The translations under genes were made by a program, and so were the position numbers. From Phyllobacterium sp. 21LDTY02-6 (GTDB taxonomy: Bacteria; Pseudomonadota; Alphaproteobacteria; Rhizobiales; Rhizobiaceae): a DNA stretch of 64,000 bases. The stretch is from positions 496,001 to 560,000 of the forward strand of contig NZ_JAMJWD020000001.1 in assembly GCF_023554255.2 (NCBI RefSeq), written 5' to 3'. This document shows positions 38,068 through 46,670 of this stretch, piece by piece (the stretch's first letter is position 1; every line of letters begins with the position of its first letter). Below the pieces are notes generated by a model. It had not been told where the DNA came from. It searched no databases and saw nothing but the letters and a program-made list of their open reading frames with translations.

Positions 38068-38261
38068 GACTGATCATCAATGGCGAGCCGCGCGAGGTGA
38101 CCGCCCAGGGCCTCGGCGAGGTGCTTGCCGAACTGGAATTCACCGGCGACTGGCTTGCAACGGCGGTCAACAGCCAGCTCGTCCCCGCGGCTGAACGCGC
38201 TGGTTTCGTCCTGAGCGACGGCGACCGGGTCGAGATACTGACCCCGAAGCAGGGAGGCTGA
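38064..38261 (+). CDS. thiS: sulfur carrier protein ThiS
   Basis: A 65-residue ubiquitin-like protein. It ends in the essential Gly-Gly that becomes a thiocarboxylate and carries sulfur to the thiazole. [21 protein letters not shown] and [13 protein letters not shown] match the family. ATGA overlap with thiO, and thiG begins one base after its stop. Confidence 0.93.
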   Translation: MRLIINGEPREVTAQGLGEVLAELEFTGDWLATAVNSQLVPAAERAGFVLSDGDRVEILTPKQGG

Positions 38262-38262
38262 C

Positions 38263-39036
38263 ATGCTTGATCTCTATGGCGAGCAAATCGCCTCGCGCCT
38301 GCTGCTCGGCACGGCGCAATATCCGTCGCCGGCGGTGCTGGCGGAGGCCGTCAAGGCTTCCGGAACAGGCATCGTGACCGTCTCGCTTCGGCGCGAGACG
38401 GCGGGCGGCAAGTCGGGAGACGGCTTCTGGTCCCTGATCCAGTCGCTGGGCGTGAGGGTGCTTCCCAATACTGCAGGCTGCCATACGGTGAAGGAAGCCG
38501 TGCTGACCGCGCATATGGCGAGGGACCTCTTTCGGACGGACTGGATCAAGCTCGAAGTGATCGGCAATCACGACAGCCTGCAGCCCGATGTCTTCGCGCT
38601 GGTGGAAGCGGCGCGCATCCTGACGCAGGACGGCTTCAAGGTGTTTCCCTATACGACGGACGATCTCGTGGTCGCCGAGCGGCTGCTCGAGGCCGGCTGC
38701 GAGGTCCTGATGCCATGGTGCGCGCCTATCGGTTCCGCCATGGGGCCGGTCAATCCCTATGCGCTGCGCTCGCTGCGAGGGCATTTTCCCGCTGTGCCGC
38801 TGATCGTCGACGCGGGGATCGGGCGTCCATCGCATGCTTGCAGCGTCATGGAGCTCGGATTTGATGCCGTGCTGCTGAATACTGCGGTCGCAAAGGCTGG
38901 CGATCCCGTCGAAATGGCGGCGGCATTTGCGGAGGCGGTGAATGCCGGCCATCGCGGCTATCGGGCGCAGATGCTGGAACCGCGCGACTTCGCGGTCCCG
39001 TCAACGCCCGTCATCGGCAAGGCGGTGTTCAGCTAA
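38263..39036 (+). CDS. thiG: thiazole synthase ThiG
   Basis: A 257-residue TIM-barrel enzyme that joins deoxyxylulose phosphate, dehydroglycine and ThiS sulfur into the thiamine thiazole. The Schiff-base lysine is Lys96 in [45 protein letters not shown] and [34 protein letters not shown] are further signatures. thiE, which often follows in related genomes, is not here; the next gene is convergent. Confidence 0.96.
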   Translation: MLDLYGEQIASRLLLGTAQYPSPAVLAEAVKASGTGIVTVSLRRETAGGKSGDGFWSLIQSLGVRVLPNTAGCHTVKEAVLTAHMARDLFRTDWIKLEVIGNHDSLQPDVFALVEAARILTQDGFKVFPYTTDDLVVAERLLEAGCEVLMPWCAPIGSAMGPVNPYALRSLRGHFPAVPLIVDAGIGRPSHACSVMELGFDAVLLNTAVAKAGDPVEMAAAFAEAVNAGHRGYRAQMLEPRDFAVPSTPVIGKAVFS

Positions 39037-39041
39037 GGCAA

Positions 39042-39491
39042 TCAGCCTTCAAGGACGGCAGCGATGGGGCTTGCCTTGCCATAGGCGAGGCAGTCGGCGA
39101 TCGTCGTGCCATCGAGCACGCCGCGAGTGACATTCGCGACCCTGTGGAAGACATGTCGAATCTCGCATGTCTCCTCGCTCTCGCAGTCCTCACAGCGCCG
39201 ATAGGCGATCTTGCTCAGGCAGGGAAGGGAAGCGATCGGCCCGTCTATCAGCCGCAAGACTTCGCCGAATGTGATCTCGTCGGCCGGCTTGAGCAGGAGA
39301 TAGCCGCCCATCTTGCCACGACGGCTCATGACGATGCCTTCGCGCTTCAGATCAAGAAGGATCTGTTCGAGGAACTTCTTCGGAATATTCTGCTCATCCG
39401 CAATATCGGATATGAAGAGCGCCTTCTGCGCGTCTGCTCGGGCAAGAACAACAAGGGCTCGCAGAGCGTATTTTGCTTTTTGCGAAATCAT
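39042..39491 (-). CDS. Rrf2-family regulator with cysteine ligand cluster
   Basis: A 149-residue winged-helix regulator. MISQKAKYALRALVVLARADAQ and IADEQNIPKKFLEQILLDLKREGIVMSRRGKMGGYLL form the DNA-binding domain. Four cysteines, Cys91, Cys100, Cys103 and Cys109, lie where Fe-S Rrf2 members such as IscR bind a cluster. It is upstream of sulfate uptake genes on the opposite strand; many Rrf2 proteins with this layout control sulfur or cysteine genes. That role is inferred. Confidence 0.88.
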   Translation of the reverse strand: MISQKAKYALRALVVLARADAQKALFISDIADEQNIPKKFLEQILLDLKREGIVMSRRGKMGGYLLLKPADEITFGEVLRLIDGPIASLPCLSKIAYRRCEDCESEETCEIRHVFHRVANVTRGVLDGTTIADCLAYGKASPIAAVLEG

Positions 39492-39547
39492 TTTCTCTGT
39501 CTGACTGCGGTTTCGGGCGCGGCCGTCCCTTGTCGCGCGCTCGTTTC

Positions 39548-39563
39548 TAACCGAAATTGGTTA
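39548..39563. promoter_or_regulatory. candidate Rrf2 operator
   Basis: TAACC-GAAATT-GGTTA is a perfect 5-bp inverted repeat with a 6-bp AT-rich centre, the general shape of Rrf2-type sites. It is 57 bases upstream of the regulator's start codon. Confidence 0.45.
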
Positions 39564-39789
39564 AAAAAACGATGGGGAGCGAATTTTTTACGTGAGCTTT
39601 ATTGCCGCGCCTAAATCGCTGAAAATTAAGGCTTCATTAAGGATGCGGCCGGCACGCGGATCGCCGAACGCGCCATCGATACACGATTAATTCAGTCGTG
39701 ATTGTTGACAAATGATTTCCTGCCGTCATCATTCGGCAATGGCAGCCGTGATGGAAGCCCACTCGCCACCTGATTTCAGGGAGATTGCA

Positions 39790-39978
39790 ATGCACAGTGA
39801 AGCTAGCAGTATTTTCACCAAGGCGGAGCGTTTTTGGCGTGATGCCTTTTTTGCACGCCAGGACGACAGCGACGAACAGGGCGACAGGGTGAGTGCAGCC
39901 GAAGCCGCTGCACGGCGCAGAAGGAACTGGACCGAGGAAGATTTTCTCTGGTGCTGGCAGCACCGCGGCTTCTGGTAA
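39790..39978 (+). CDS. small hypothetical protein
   Basis: A 62-residue protein from ATG 39790, preceded by GGGAGATTGCA. It is charged with a Trp-rich ending (RNWTEEDFLWCWQHRGFW). It lies between the Rrf2 regulator and the sulfate-binding protein, in the same direction as the latter. No family recognised; the frame could also begin at 39712, but without a ribosome site. About 300 bp upstream to the Rrf2 gene contain only the putative operator and a possible TTGACA promoter near 39704. Confidence 0.55.
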   Translation: MHSEASSIFTKAERFWRDAFFARQDDSDEQGDRVSAAEAAARRRRNWTEEDFLWCWQHRGFW

Positions 39979-40202
39979 GAACCGGTCTTATACTGCCGAT
40001 TTTCGGCCGTTGTGACAATGGGCGGCGCCGCTCAGCGCCGCTTGCTCGGTTTTTGCCGATCCTTGGCACGAACGTCCTGATTTCCACCGTCCAATAGTAT
40101 ATTTTACCTTCCTAATCGCCTGCCGCCCCGGCAATGTCGAAAAAAATATCCGCGATAAATCGCGTGTCGGCACCGCCGGCATTACCGGGCATGGAGAGTG
40201 TG

Positions 40203-41204
40203 ATGAAGAGGATGATCGCCTACGCCGTTCTGGCGCTGGGACTGGGTGTTGCGCCTGTGAAGGCCGAGCCGACGGAAATATTGAATGTGTCCTATGATAT
40301 CGGACGCGAGCTTTACGAGCAGATCGATAAAGCCTTCACCGCCAGCTACAAGGCATCGTCGGGCAAGGATATCACCGTCAACCAGTCGCATGCCGGTTCG
40401 TCCAAGCAGGCGCGGTCCATCCTCGAAGGGCTGGAAGCCGATGTGGTGACCTTCAACCAGGTGCCTGACGTTCAGGTCCTGCATGACAAGGGCAACCTCA
40501 TACCCGCCGACTGGCAATCGCGGCTGCCGAACAATTCCTCTCCCTATTATTCCCTTCCGGCATTCCTCGTAAGGGCCGGCAACCCGAAGGGCATCAAGAA
40601 CTGGGACGACCTCGTGCGGGATGACGTCAAGGTGGTTTTCCCCAATCCGAAGACGTCCGGCAATGCGCGCTATACCTATCTCGCCGCCTATGCCTATGCG
40701 CTGGAGGCGAACAACAAGGATGAGGCCAAGGCGCAGGAGTTCGTCAAGAAGCTGCTCGCCAACGTGCCGGTGTTCGATACCGGTGGCCGCGCGTCCACGA
40801 CGACCTTTGCCGAGCGCGGCATTGGCGACGTTCTCATCACCTTCGAAGCGGAGGTGCTTGGAACCCGCAAGCAGCTCGGCGAGGACAAGTACGAGGCGGT
40901 CGTGCCGCCGGTCAGCCTGCTGGCCGAATTTCCCGTCACCGTCGTCGACAAGGTTGCCGACAAGCGTGGTTCGCGCGCCATAGCCGAGGACTATCTGAAG
41001 TTCCTTTATACTGCCGAGGGGCAGGACATCCTGGCCCAGAACTATAACCGCGTTCACGACGAAACGGTAAAGGCCAAATACGCCTCGCAATTCCCCGAGA
41101 CGCGCCTTCTCACAGTCGAAGACGTGTTCGGCGGCTGGGACAAGGCAACCAGGCAGCATTTCGCCGAGGGCGGGATATTGGACAAGGTGTTCACCAGGCG
41201 CTGA
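40203..41204 (+). CDS. sulfate/thiosulfate ABC transporter substrate-binding protein
   Basis: A 333-residue periplasmic protein with a signal peptide (MKRMIAYAVLALGLGVAPVKAE). ILNVSYDIGRELYEQIDKAFTASYK, VNQSHAGSSKQARSILEGLEADVVTFNQVPDV and NPKTSGNARYTYLAAYAYA are the Sbp/CysP family signatures, including the oxyanion-binding SHAGSSKQ. GGAGAG precedes the ATG. cysT and cysW follow, forming an uptake operon. Confidence 0.94.
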   Translation: MKRMIAYAVLALGLGVAPVKAEPTEILNVSYDIGRELYEQIDKAFTASYKASSGKDITVNQSHAGSSKQARSILEGLEADVVTFNQVPDVQVLHDKGNLIPADWQSRLPNNSSPYYSLPAFLVRAGNPKGIKNWDDLVRDDVKVVFPNPKTSGNARYTYLAAYAYALEANNKDEAKAQEFVKKLLANVPVFDTGGRASTTTFAERGIGDVLITFEAEVLGTRKQLGEDKYEAVVPPVSLLAEFPVTVVDKVADKRGSRAIAEDYLKFLYTAEGQDILAQNYNRVHDETVKAKYASQFPETRLLTVEDVFGGWDKATRQHFAEGGILDKVFTRR

Positions 41205-41296
41205 GTCCGGCGTTCTGTCGGCCGGAATGATGTTTACACCGCGTCCTTCCGGCCACAGATGCCTTGCTTTGGCTCGGTGATCGATTAAGAAGCGCT

Positions 41297-42139
41297 ATGT
41301 CGTTCTTCAGGGGTCCCAGCAATCGCGGAATACTCCCAGGCTTTGGCCTGACGCTCGGCGTGACGTTGCTTTACTTCGCGCTGATCGTCGCGTTGCCATT
41401 GCTGGCGATGCTCTACAAGATCTACGGCCTCGGCTGGGTCGATTTCTGGACCATCATATCGTCCGAGCGGGCCATAGCCACCTATCGCACAACCCTCGGG
41501 GCTGCTGCGCTGGCGACCATCGGCAATGCCGTCTTCGGAATGCTGCTGGCCTGGGTTCTGGTGCGCTACGAATTTCCCGGCAAGCGCATCCTCGACGCCG
41601 TGGTGGATCTGCCCTTCGCCCTGCCGACGGCAGTCGCCGGCCTCGCTTTGGTCACCATGTTTTCCGGCAATGGCTGGTTCGGGCAGTTCCTGGAGCCGCT
41701 CGGCATCAAGGTGGCCTATGCGCCGCTCGGCATAGCCATCGCGATGATGTTCACGAGCATCCCCTTTGTCATACGCACCGTGCAGCCGGTGCTGGAGGAT
41801 GTGGCAAGCGATGTGGAGGAGGCGGCCCGCTCCCTCGGCGCCAACAAGTGGCAGGTGTTCGCGCGGGTGATATGGCCGGCCATTCTGCCCGCATTCATCG
41901 CCGGCTGCAGCCTGTCCTTCGCCCGCAGCCTCGGCGAATTCGGCGCGATCATCTTCATTTCCGGCAATCTGCCGTTCGAAACCGAGGTGGTGTCGCTGCT
42001 GATCTTCATACGCCTCGACGAATATGACTATCCGGCTGCGGCCGCGCTGGCGACAGTGATGCTGTCGATCGCATTCGTCATGCTCTTCGTCACCAATTCC
42101 ATCCAGGCCTGGCAGCTCCGCTATGCAGAACGCAACTGA
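41297..42139 (+). CDS. cysT: sulfate ABC transporter permease CysT
   Basis: A 280-residue inner-membrane permease with about six membrane helices. LPGFGLTLGVTLLYFALIVALPLLAML opens it, and EEAARSLGANKWQVFARVIWPAILPAFIAG is the EAA loop that docks with the ATPase. SLGEFGAIIFISGNLPFETEVVSLLIFIRLDEYDY is specific to CysT/CysU. The start is uncertain (41297 or 41264). Confidence 0.93.
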   Translation: MSFFRGPSNRGILPGFGLTLGVTLLYFALIVALPLLAMLYKIYGLGWVDFWTIISSERAIATYRTTLGAAALATIGNAVFGMLLAWVLVRYEFPGKRILDAVVDLPFALPTAVAGLALVTMFSGNGWFGQFLEPLGIKVAYAPLGIAIAMMFTSIPFVIRTVQPVLEDVASDVEEAARSLGANKWQVFARVIWPAILPAFIAGCSLSFARSLGEFGAIIFISGNLPFETEVVSLLIFIRLDEYDYPAAAALATVMLSIAFVMLFVTNSIQAWQLRYAERN

Positions 42140-42140
42140 T

Positions 42141-42989
42141 ATGGCTCTTCCCGCATTGGGCCCGGGGCGGCCACACGGTCGCGGCAAGCGCCCGGGCACT
42201 GCCGGGCAGTGGTGGCTGGTCGCGGCAGCCGGGATATTGTCGATCGTCCTGATCGGCGTGCCGCTGGTCATCATCTTTGCCTATGCCTTCAGGGAAGGTT
42301 TCGGCGTCTATTTCGCCGAGATCAGCGAACCGGCGACATTGCATTCGATCTGGTTGACCGTGCTCACTGCGATCGTCGTCGTGCCGATCAACATGGTTTT
42401 CGGCGTGTGCGTCGCCTGGCTCGTGACACGCTTCCGCTTTCCCGGGCGGCGGCTGCTCATTACCTTTATCGAAATACCGTTTTCGATTTCGCCGATCGTT
42501 GCGGGCGTGACCTATCTTTTTCTCTATGGCAATCAGGGCCTGCTCGGCCCATTCCTCGAGAGCCACGACATCCGTATCATGTTCACTGTCCCGGCGATCT
42601 TCCTGGTCAGCCTATTCGTCACCAGTCCCTTTGTCGCGCGTGAGCTCATACCGCTCATGCAGGCGCAGGGCAGCGAAGACGAAGAAGCGGCCATCACCCT
42701 CGGCGCTTCGGGCATCCAGACGTTCTTTTATGTCACGCTGCCGAATATCCGCTGGGCCTTGCTCTACGGCGCGGTGCTTTGCAACGCCCGCGTCATGGGT
42801 GAATTTGGTGCGGTGTCAGTGGTTTCCGGCGCGATCCGCGGCCAGACCAACACCTTGCCGCTGCAGATCGAGCTGCTGTTCAACGACTACAATGTCACCG
42901 GCGCATTCGCCGCGGCATCGACGCTGGCGCTGATCGCCGTGCTGACGCTGGTATTGAAGTATCTGCTGGAGCGCAAGCAACTGGCCTAG
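42141..42989 (+). CDS. cysW: sulfate ABC transporter permease CysW
   Basis: A 282-residue permease partner of CysT with about six membrane helices. PISFSPIVAG-type substrate pathway is present as PFSISPIVAGVTYLFLYG, EEAAITLGASGIQTFFYVTLPNIRWALLYG is its EAA loop, and GEFGAVSVVSGAIRGQTNTLPLQIELLFNDYN is specific. ATG 42141 follows the cysT stop by one base; ATG 42123 inside cysT is the other choice. The ATPase CysA that should complete the transporter is not encoded next; a minus-strand hydrolase gene lies there. Confidence 0.93.
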   Translation: MALPALGPGRPHGRGKRPGTAGQWWLVAAAGILSIVLIGVPLVIIFAYAFREGFGVYFAEISEPATLHSIWLTVLTAIVVVPINMVFGVCVAWLVTRFRFPGRRLLITFIEIPFSISPIVAGVTYLFLYGNQGLLGPFLESHDIRIMFTVPAIFLVSLFVTSPFVARELIPLMQAQGSEDEEAAITLGASGIQTFFYVTLPNIRWALLYGAVLCNARVMGEFGAVSVVSGAIRGQTNTLPLQIELLFNDYNVTGAFAAASTLALIAVLTLVLKYLLERKQLA

Positions 42990-42996
42990 ATGCCGG

Positions 42997-43554
42997 TCAG
43001 GCGGCAGCCCGCTCGCCAGAATGCTGCGGCCGGACCAGCGATCCGGCAAGGATATGGCCCTCCGGCCAGGCGCCATGGCCGCTGTCGATATTGATGTGGC
43101 CGGCATTGCCGAGATCGACAAATCCCGCTCCCCATACTTCCGACAGCGCCTTTGCCTTGTTGAACGACATGTAGGGATCATCGCGGCTTGCAACGACGAT
43201 GGCGGGAAAGCTCAGCTTCTGGCGCGGCAGCGGCGCAAAGCTCTCAAATGTCTTGTCTGCCGCGGCCATGCGCTCGACATCCGCCGGCGCGACGATAAGG
43301 GCGCCGGCGACATGCGCTGCCGATGGACGCCCGGCGAGATGGGCAACCAGTATCGATCCGAGGCTGTGCGCCACCAGCACTGCCCCCGGCGTTTCCGCAA
43401 GCCGGGCTTCGAGAACATGCAGCCATTGCGAAAGCGTCGGCGCGTTCCAGTCATCCTGTTCGACGAGGTGTGCGTTGGGATCGTCGCGCAACCATTGGCG
43501 CTGCCAGTGCCCGTTTTCGGAGCCACGATAGCCGGGTATCAACAGTGTCGTCAT
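42997..43554 (-). CDS. RBBP9/YdeN-family alpha/beta hydrolase
   Basis: A 185-residue serine hydrolase. TTLLIPGYRGSENGHWQRQWL opens it, the nucleophile Ser64 is in VAHSLGS, an Asp is in VVASRDDPYMSF, and the His region is GHINIDSGHGAWPEG. These small hydrolases have mostly unknown substrates. AAGGAG stands 9 bases before ATG 43554; the frame is open further upstream without a ribosome site. It converges tail to tail with cysW. Confidence 0.87.
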   Translation of the reverse strand: MTTLLIPGYRGSENGHWQRQWLRDDPNAHLVEQDDWNAPTLSQWLHVLEARLAETPGAVLVAHSLGSILVAHLAGRPSAAHVAGALIVAPADVERMAAADKTFESFAPLPRQKLSFPAIVVASRDDPYMSFNKAKALSEVWGAGFVDLGNAGHINIDSGHGAWPEGHILAGSLVRPQHSGERAAA

Positions 43555-43725
43555 ATGCAATCGCTCCTTCGCTGGGGCTGGCAAATATCACCGTAGAAAG
43601 GATAGGCTGCGATCAGCGATTTTCGAAGGAACCGGGGACTAAATTGCGGTCGGAATAGAAAAATATTCTCCTGGCATGGTCCGCTGGCTGGAAAGTTTCT
43701 TGGCGTTTCCGTTTGGGCGCAGGGC

Positions 43726-44676
43726 CTAGCTGTCCTCGTCTTTCCTGTACCAGCGCAGCAGCAATTGCGATCTTTCGAAGAACAGGACGACGATGAGCGA
43801 AAGCGCGAAGGGAATAAGCAGATAGAACAGACGGAATATGATGAGCGCCGCAAGCACGTCCGCCTTGTTCATGTCGGGCAGGCCGGTCAGGAACACCAGT
43901 TCGAGGACACCGAGGCCGCCCGGCGCATGCGATATGAGTGCCGCGGAAAACGATACGAGAAAAATGCCGAGGATGATGAGAAAGCCGGGATTTCCCGCAG
44001 CGGGGAGGGTGAAATAGATGATGGCGGCCGCCCCTATCAGTTCGAGCGGGCCGACGACGAGCTGCTGCATCACCACCGAAAGCCGTGGATATTCGAGCGT
44101 GAACTGCCGGATGCGCAGGGGCTTGAACTTCAGCCAGCTGCCGAAGACATAAAGCAGAACGAATGCCGACGCGCCGCCGCCAATGGCATAGCTGAACCAT
44201 AGCGGCCATTCATCATTGAAACGCTGCGGCAATTCCGGCTCGATCAGCAGCACGAAGGCTGCGAGCGTGATGACGCCGAGCATGAAGGTGAAGGAGCAGA
44301 AGGCGATCAGCAGGGCGATTTCGGGGCCGCTCATGCCTTGCGAGGAATAGGCCCTGTAGCGCACGACCGCCCCTGAAAGGACCGACGCACCGATATTGTG
44401 CGAAAGCGCATAGGTGGTGAACGAACATAGCGCGATGAACAGCCATGAAATATGGCGGCGCAGATGGAGAAGGGCGATCCGGTCATAGCCCGCGAGTGCG
44501 GCATAGGCGACAAGCGACGCCAGCGCGGCCAGGATCCAGCGATGGGCATCGATGGCATTGATACTGTCGATTACGTCGTCCAGGGATATGCTGCGGAGCT
44601 CCTTATAGAGGAGCCAAACCGAGATTCCCACGGCTGCCAGGCCAATGGCCGGCCAGGCATAATCTTTTAGTTTCAT
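43726..44676 (-). CDS. YbhN/UPF0104-family lysylphosphatidylglycerol synthetase-like membrane protein
   Basis: A 316-residue protein with about eight hydrophobic segments. KLKDYAWPAIGLAAVGISVWLLYKELRSISL, LSHNIGASVLSGAVVRYRAYSSQG, SHAPGGLGVLELVFL and an ending FRLFYLLIPFALSLIVVLFFE match the YbhN/UPF0104 group, the flippase-like transmembrane half of MprF proteins without the transferase domain. Function is unknown in most cases; phospholipid handling is suspected. GGAAG precedes the ATG. Upstream lies the antiporter gene, same strand. Confidence 0.85.
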   Translation of the reverse strand: MKLKDYAWPAIGLAAVGISVWLLYKELRSISLDDVIDSINAIDAHRWILAALASLVAYAALAGYDRIALLHLRRHISWLFIALCSFTTYALSHNIGASVLSGAVVRYRAYSSQGMSGPEIALLIAFCSFTFMLGVITLAAFVLLIEPELPQRFNDEWPLWFSYAIGGGASAFVLLYVFGSWLKFKPLRIRQFTLEYPRLSVVMQQLVVGPLELIGAAAIIYFTLPAAGNPGFLIILGIFLVSFSAALISHAPGGLGVLELVFLTGLPDMNKADVLAALIIFRLFYLLIPFALSLIVVLFFERSQLLLRWYRKDEDS

Positions 44677-44721
44677 AGTCTTCCTGCCCGAATTTCCCAC
44701 TCATGTCGTTCTTGTTTTGCT

Positions 44722-46488
44722 TCAGTTTTCGGTGAGCGGCCCTTCCGGCTTCGGCTGATCGAGGCCCATTATATGCGAGACGATGCCGCGGGCGATCTCC
44801 CTTTCGCCCATTATCACGGCATCGGCTCCCAAATCCTGCAAATGCTGGACCTCAGCGTCGGAATGCGCCCGTGCAAGGATATTTATCACCGGGTTCGCGG
44901 CTCTTGCCTTGACCACGATCTGGCCTGCCTCGAAGGCATTGGGTATTGCAAGGATGAGCTGCCGTGCTTCGGCGACATTGGCCGCCGTGAGCACATCGCC
45001 ATTGACGGCATTTCCGACGATCGTCTCGACGCCCTCGTCGCGAAGCTTGGCTACCGTCTTGTCGGCATCCTCGATGACGAGGAACGGCTTGCCGACCTCC
45101 TTCAACGCATCGCCGACGAGACTTCCGACCCTGCCATAGCCGATGAGAACCGTATGTTCGGCGAGCGAGGTCGGACGAAGCTCCTCGGTCTCGGCTTCCT
45201 CCGCATCCGTTGGAGTGGCAACCTCGCTTACCGGTTCGGAGCCGCCGGATATGCGCCGCTCGAGCCAGGGCTTCATATAGGCGATACCGGCGAAGACGAG
45301 GGGATTGAGCAGGATGGACAGGATTGCGCCACCAAGGATCAGGTCCCGCCCTTCCTCCGGCAGCATGCCGAGACTGACGCCAAGCTCCGCCAGGATGAAC
45401 GAGAATTCGCCGATCTGGGCGAGGCTGGCGGAAATCACCAGGGCCGTGCCGGTGGGATAGCCGAATGCGAGCACGATGAAGAAGGCGGCCAGCGACTTTC
45501 CTATGACGATGATCCCCAGTGTCGCGAGCAGTGGCAGCGGATCGTTGACGATGGTCATCGGATCGAAGAGCATGCCGACCGATACGAAGAACAGCACTGC
45601 GAAAGCGTCGCGAAGGGGCAGGGACTCTTCCGCCGCCCTGTGGCTGAGCTCGGATTCGCTCATGATCATCCCGGCGAAGAATGCGCCGAGCGCCAGCGAT
45701 ACGCCGAATAGCTTGGCTGCACCGAAAGCCACGCCAAGGGCGATTGCGAGGACGGCGAGGCGGAACAGCTCGCGGGAGCCGGTATGGGCGATGGCATGGA
45801 GCGTCCACGGTATCACGCGGCGGCCGACGATGAGCATGATCGCAACAAAGGCCGCAACCTTGCCGAATGTCAGCGCGATCACCCCGCCGACGCCGAGATT
45901 GAAATAGGACGCTATGGGATCGCTTGCGAGATGCAGCGAGCCTTCCGGCGTCGCGCCGCCATTCATGGCGCCGGCGATGGCTGGCAGCAGGACCAGCGCC
46001 AGAACCATGGCGAGATCTTCGACGATCAGCCAGCCGACCGCGATCCGGCCGCGCTCGGTCTCGATCAGGCGTCGTTCCTGCATGGCGCGCAGGAGCACGA
46101 CGGTACTTGCGACGGACAGCGCCAGGCCGAAGACCAGGCCCGCTTGCAGGCCCCAGCCGAGAATCCAGGCGAGGCCGGCGCCAAGCAGCGTCGCCGCGAG
46201 AATCTGGACGATCGCCCCGGGGATGGCTATGGCGCGAACCGACAGCAGGTCCTTGAGCGAGAAGTGCAGCCCGACGCCGAACATGAGGAGGATGACACCG
46301 ATTTCGGCGAGTTCCGCCGCCAGTTCCTGATCGGCTACGAATCCTGGCGTGTGCGACCCTGCGAGCACGCCGGCAACGAGATAGCCGACCAGTGGAGGAA
46401 TACGCAGCCGATTGGCAATCGCACCGAAAATAAAGGCCAGTACAAGGCCGATGACGATTGTCGCAATAAGCGGCGTTTCATGAGGCAT
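44722..46488 (-). CDS. CPA2-family cation:proton antiporter with TrkA-N domain (YbaL/KefB type)
   Basis: A 588-residue inner-membrane antiporter. About 12 membrane segments occupy residues 5-405, including LRIPPLVGYLVAGVLAGSHTPGF and EIGVILLMFGVGLHFSLKDLL typical of the family. A cytoplasmic Rossmann domain (TVLIGYGRVGSLVGDAL, starting near residue 447) is the RCK/TrkA-N nucleotide sensor. It most resembles YbaL. I start at MPHETPLIATIVIGL, with GAGGGAG upstream. Confidence 0.92.
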   Translation of the reverse strand: MPHETPLIATIVIGLVLAFIFGAIANRLRIPPLVGYLVAGVLAGSHTPGFVADQELAAELAEIGVILLMFGVGLHFSLKDLLSVRAIAIPGAIVQILAATLLGAGLAWILGWGLQAGLVFGLALSVASTVVLLRAMQERRLIETERGRIAVGWLIVEDLAMVLALVLLPAIAGAMNGGATPEGSLHLASDPIASYFNLGVGGVIALTFGKVAAFVAIMLIVGRRVIPWTLHAIAHTGSRELFRLAVLAIALGVAFGAAKLFGVSLALGAFFAGMIMSESELSHRAAEESLPLRDAFAVLFFVSVGMLFDPMTIVNDPLPLLATLGIIVIGKSLAAFFIVLAFGYPTGTALVISASLAQIGEFSFILAELGVSLGMLPEEGRDLILGGAILSILLNPLVFAGIAYMKPWLERRISGGSEPVSEVATPTDAEEAETEELRPTSLAEHTVLIGYGRVGSLVGDALKEVGKPFLVIEDADKTVAKLRDEGVETIVGNAVNGDVLTAANVAEARQLILAIPNAFEAGQIVVKARAANPVINILARAHSDAEVQHLQDLGADAVIMGEREIARGIVSHIMGLDQPKPEGPLTEN

Positions 46489-46590
46489 ATGGCGGCGTCT
46501 CCCTCGAGGATTCGTGATGTGGTGCGATGTTGAATGAGCGTTCGGGGCAGTATTGCCCACCCGGCTCGGCTTGCAAACCTTTTTCCTGCT

Positions 46591-46631
46591 TTTGCGGCAC
46601 TTGAAGCCGAATTTTTTTCAAGTGCCGCAAA
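46591..46631. repeat. 15-bp perfect inverted repeat downstream of secDF
   Basis: TTTGCGGCACTTGAA (46591-46605) and TTCAAGTGCCGCAAA (46617-46631) enclose 11 bases. On the minus strand it begins 40 bases after the secDF stop and would form a very stable hairpin, a likely 3' end, though no T run follows. Confidence 0.8.
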
Positions 46632-46670
46632 TAGTTAGCGGTGGATGTTGAGTTCCGGGCGAAATCGCCG

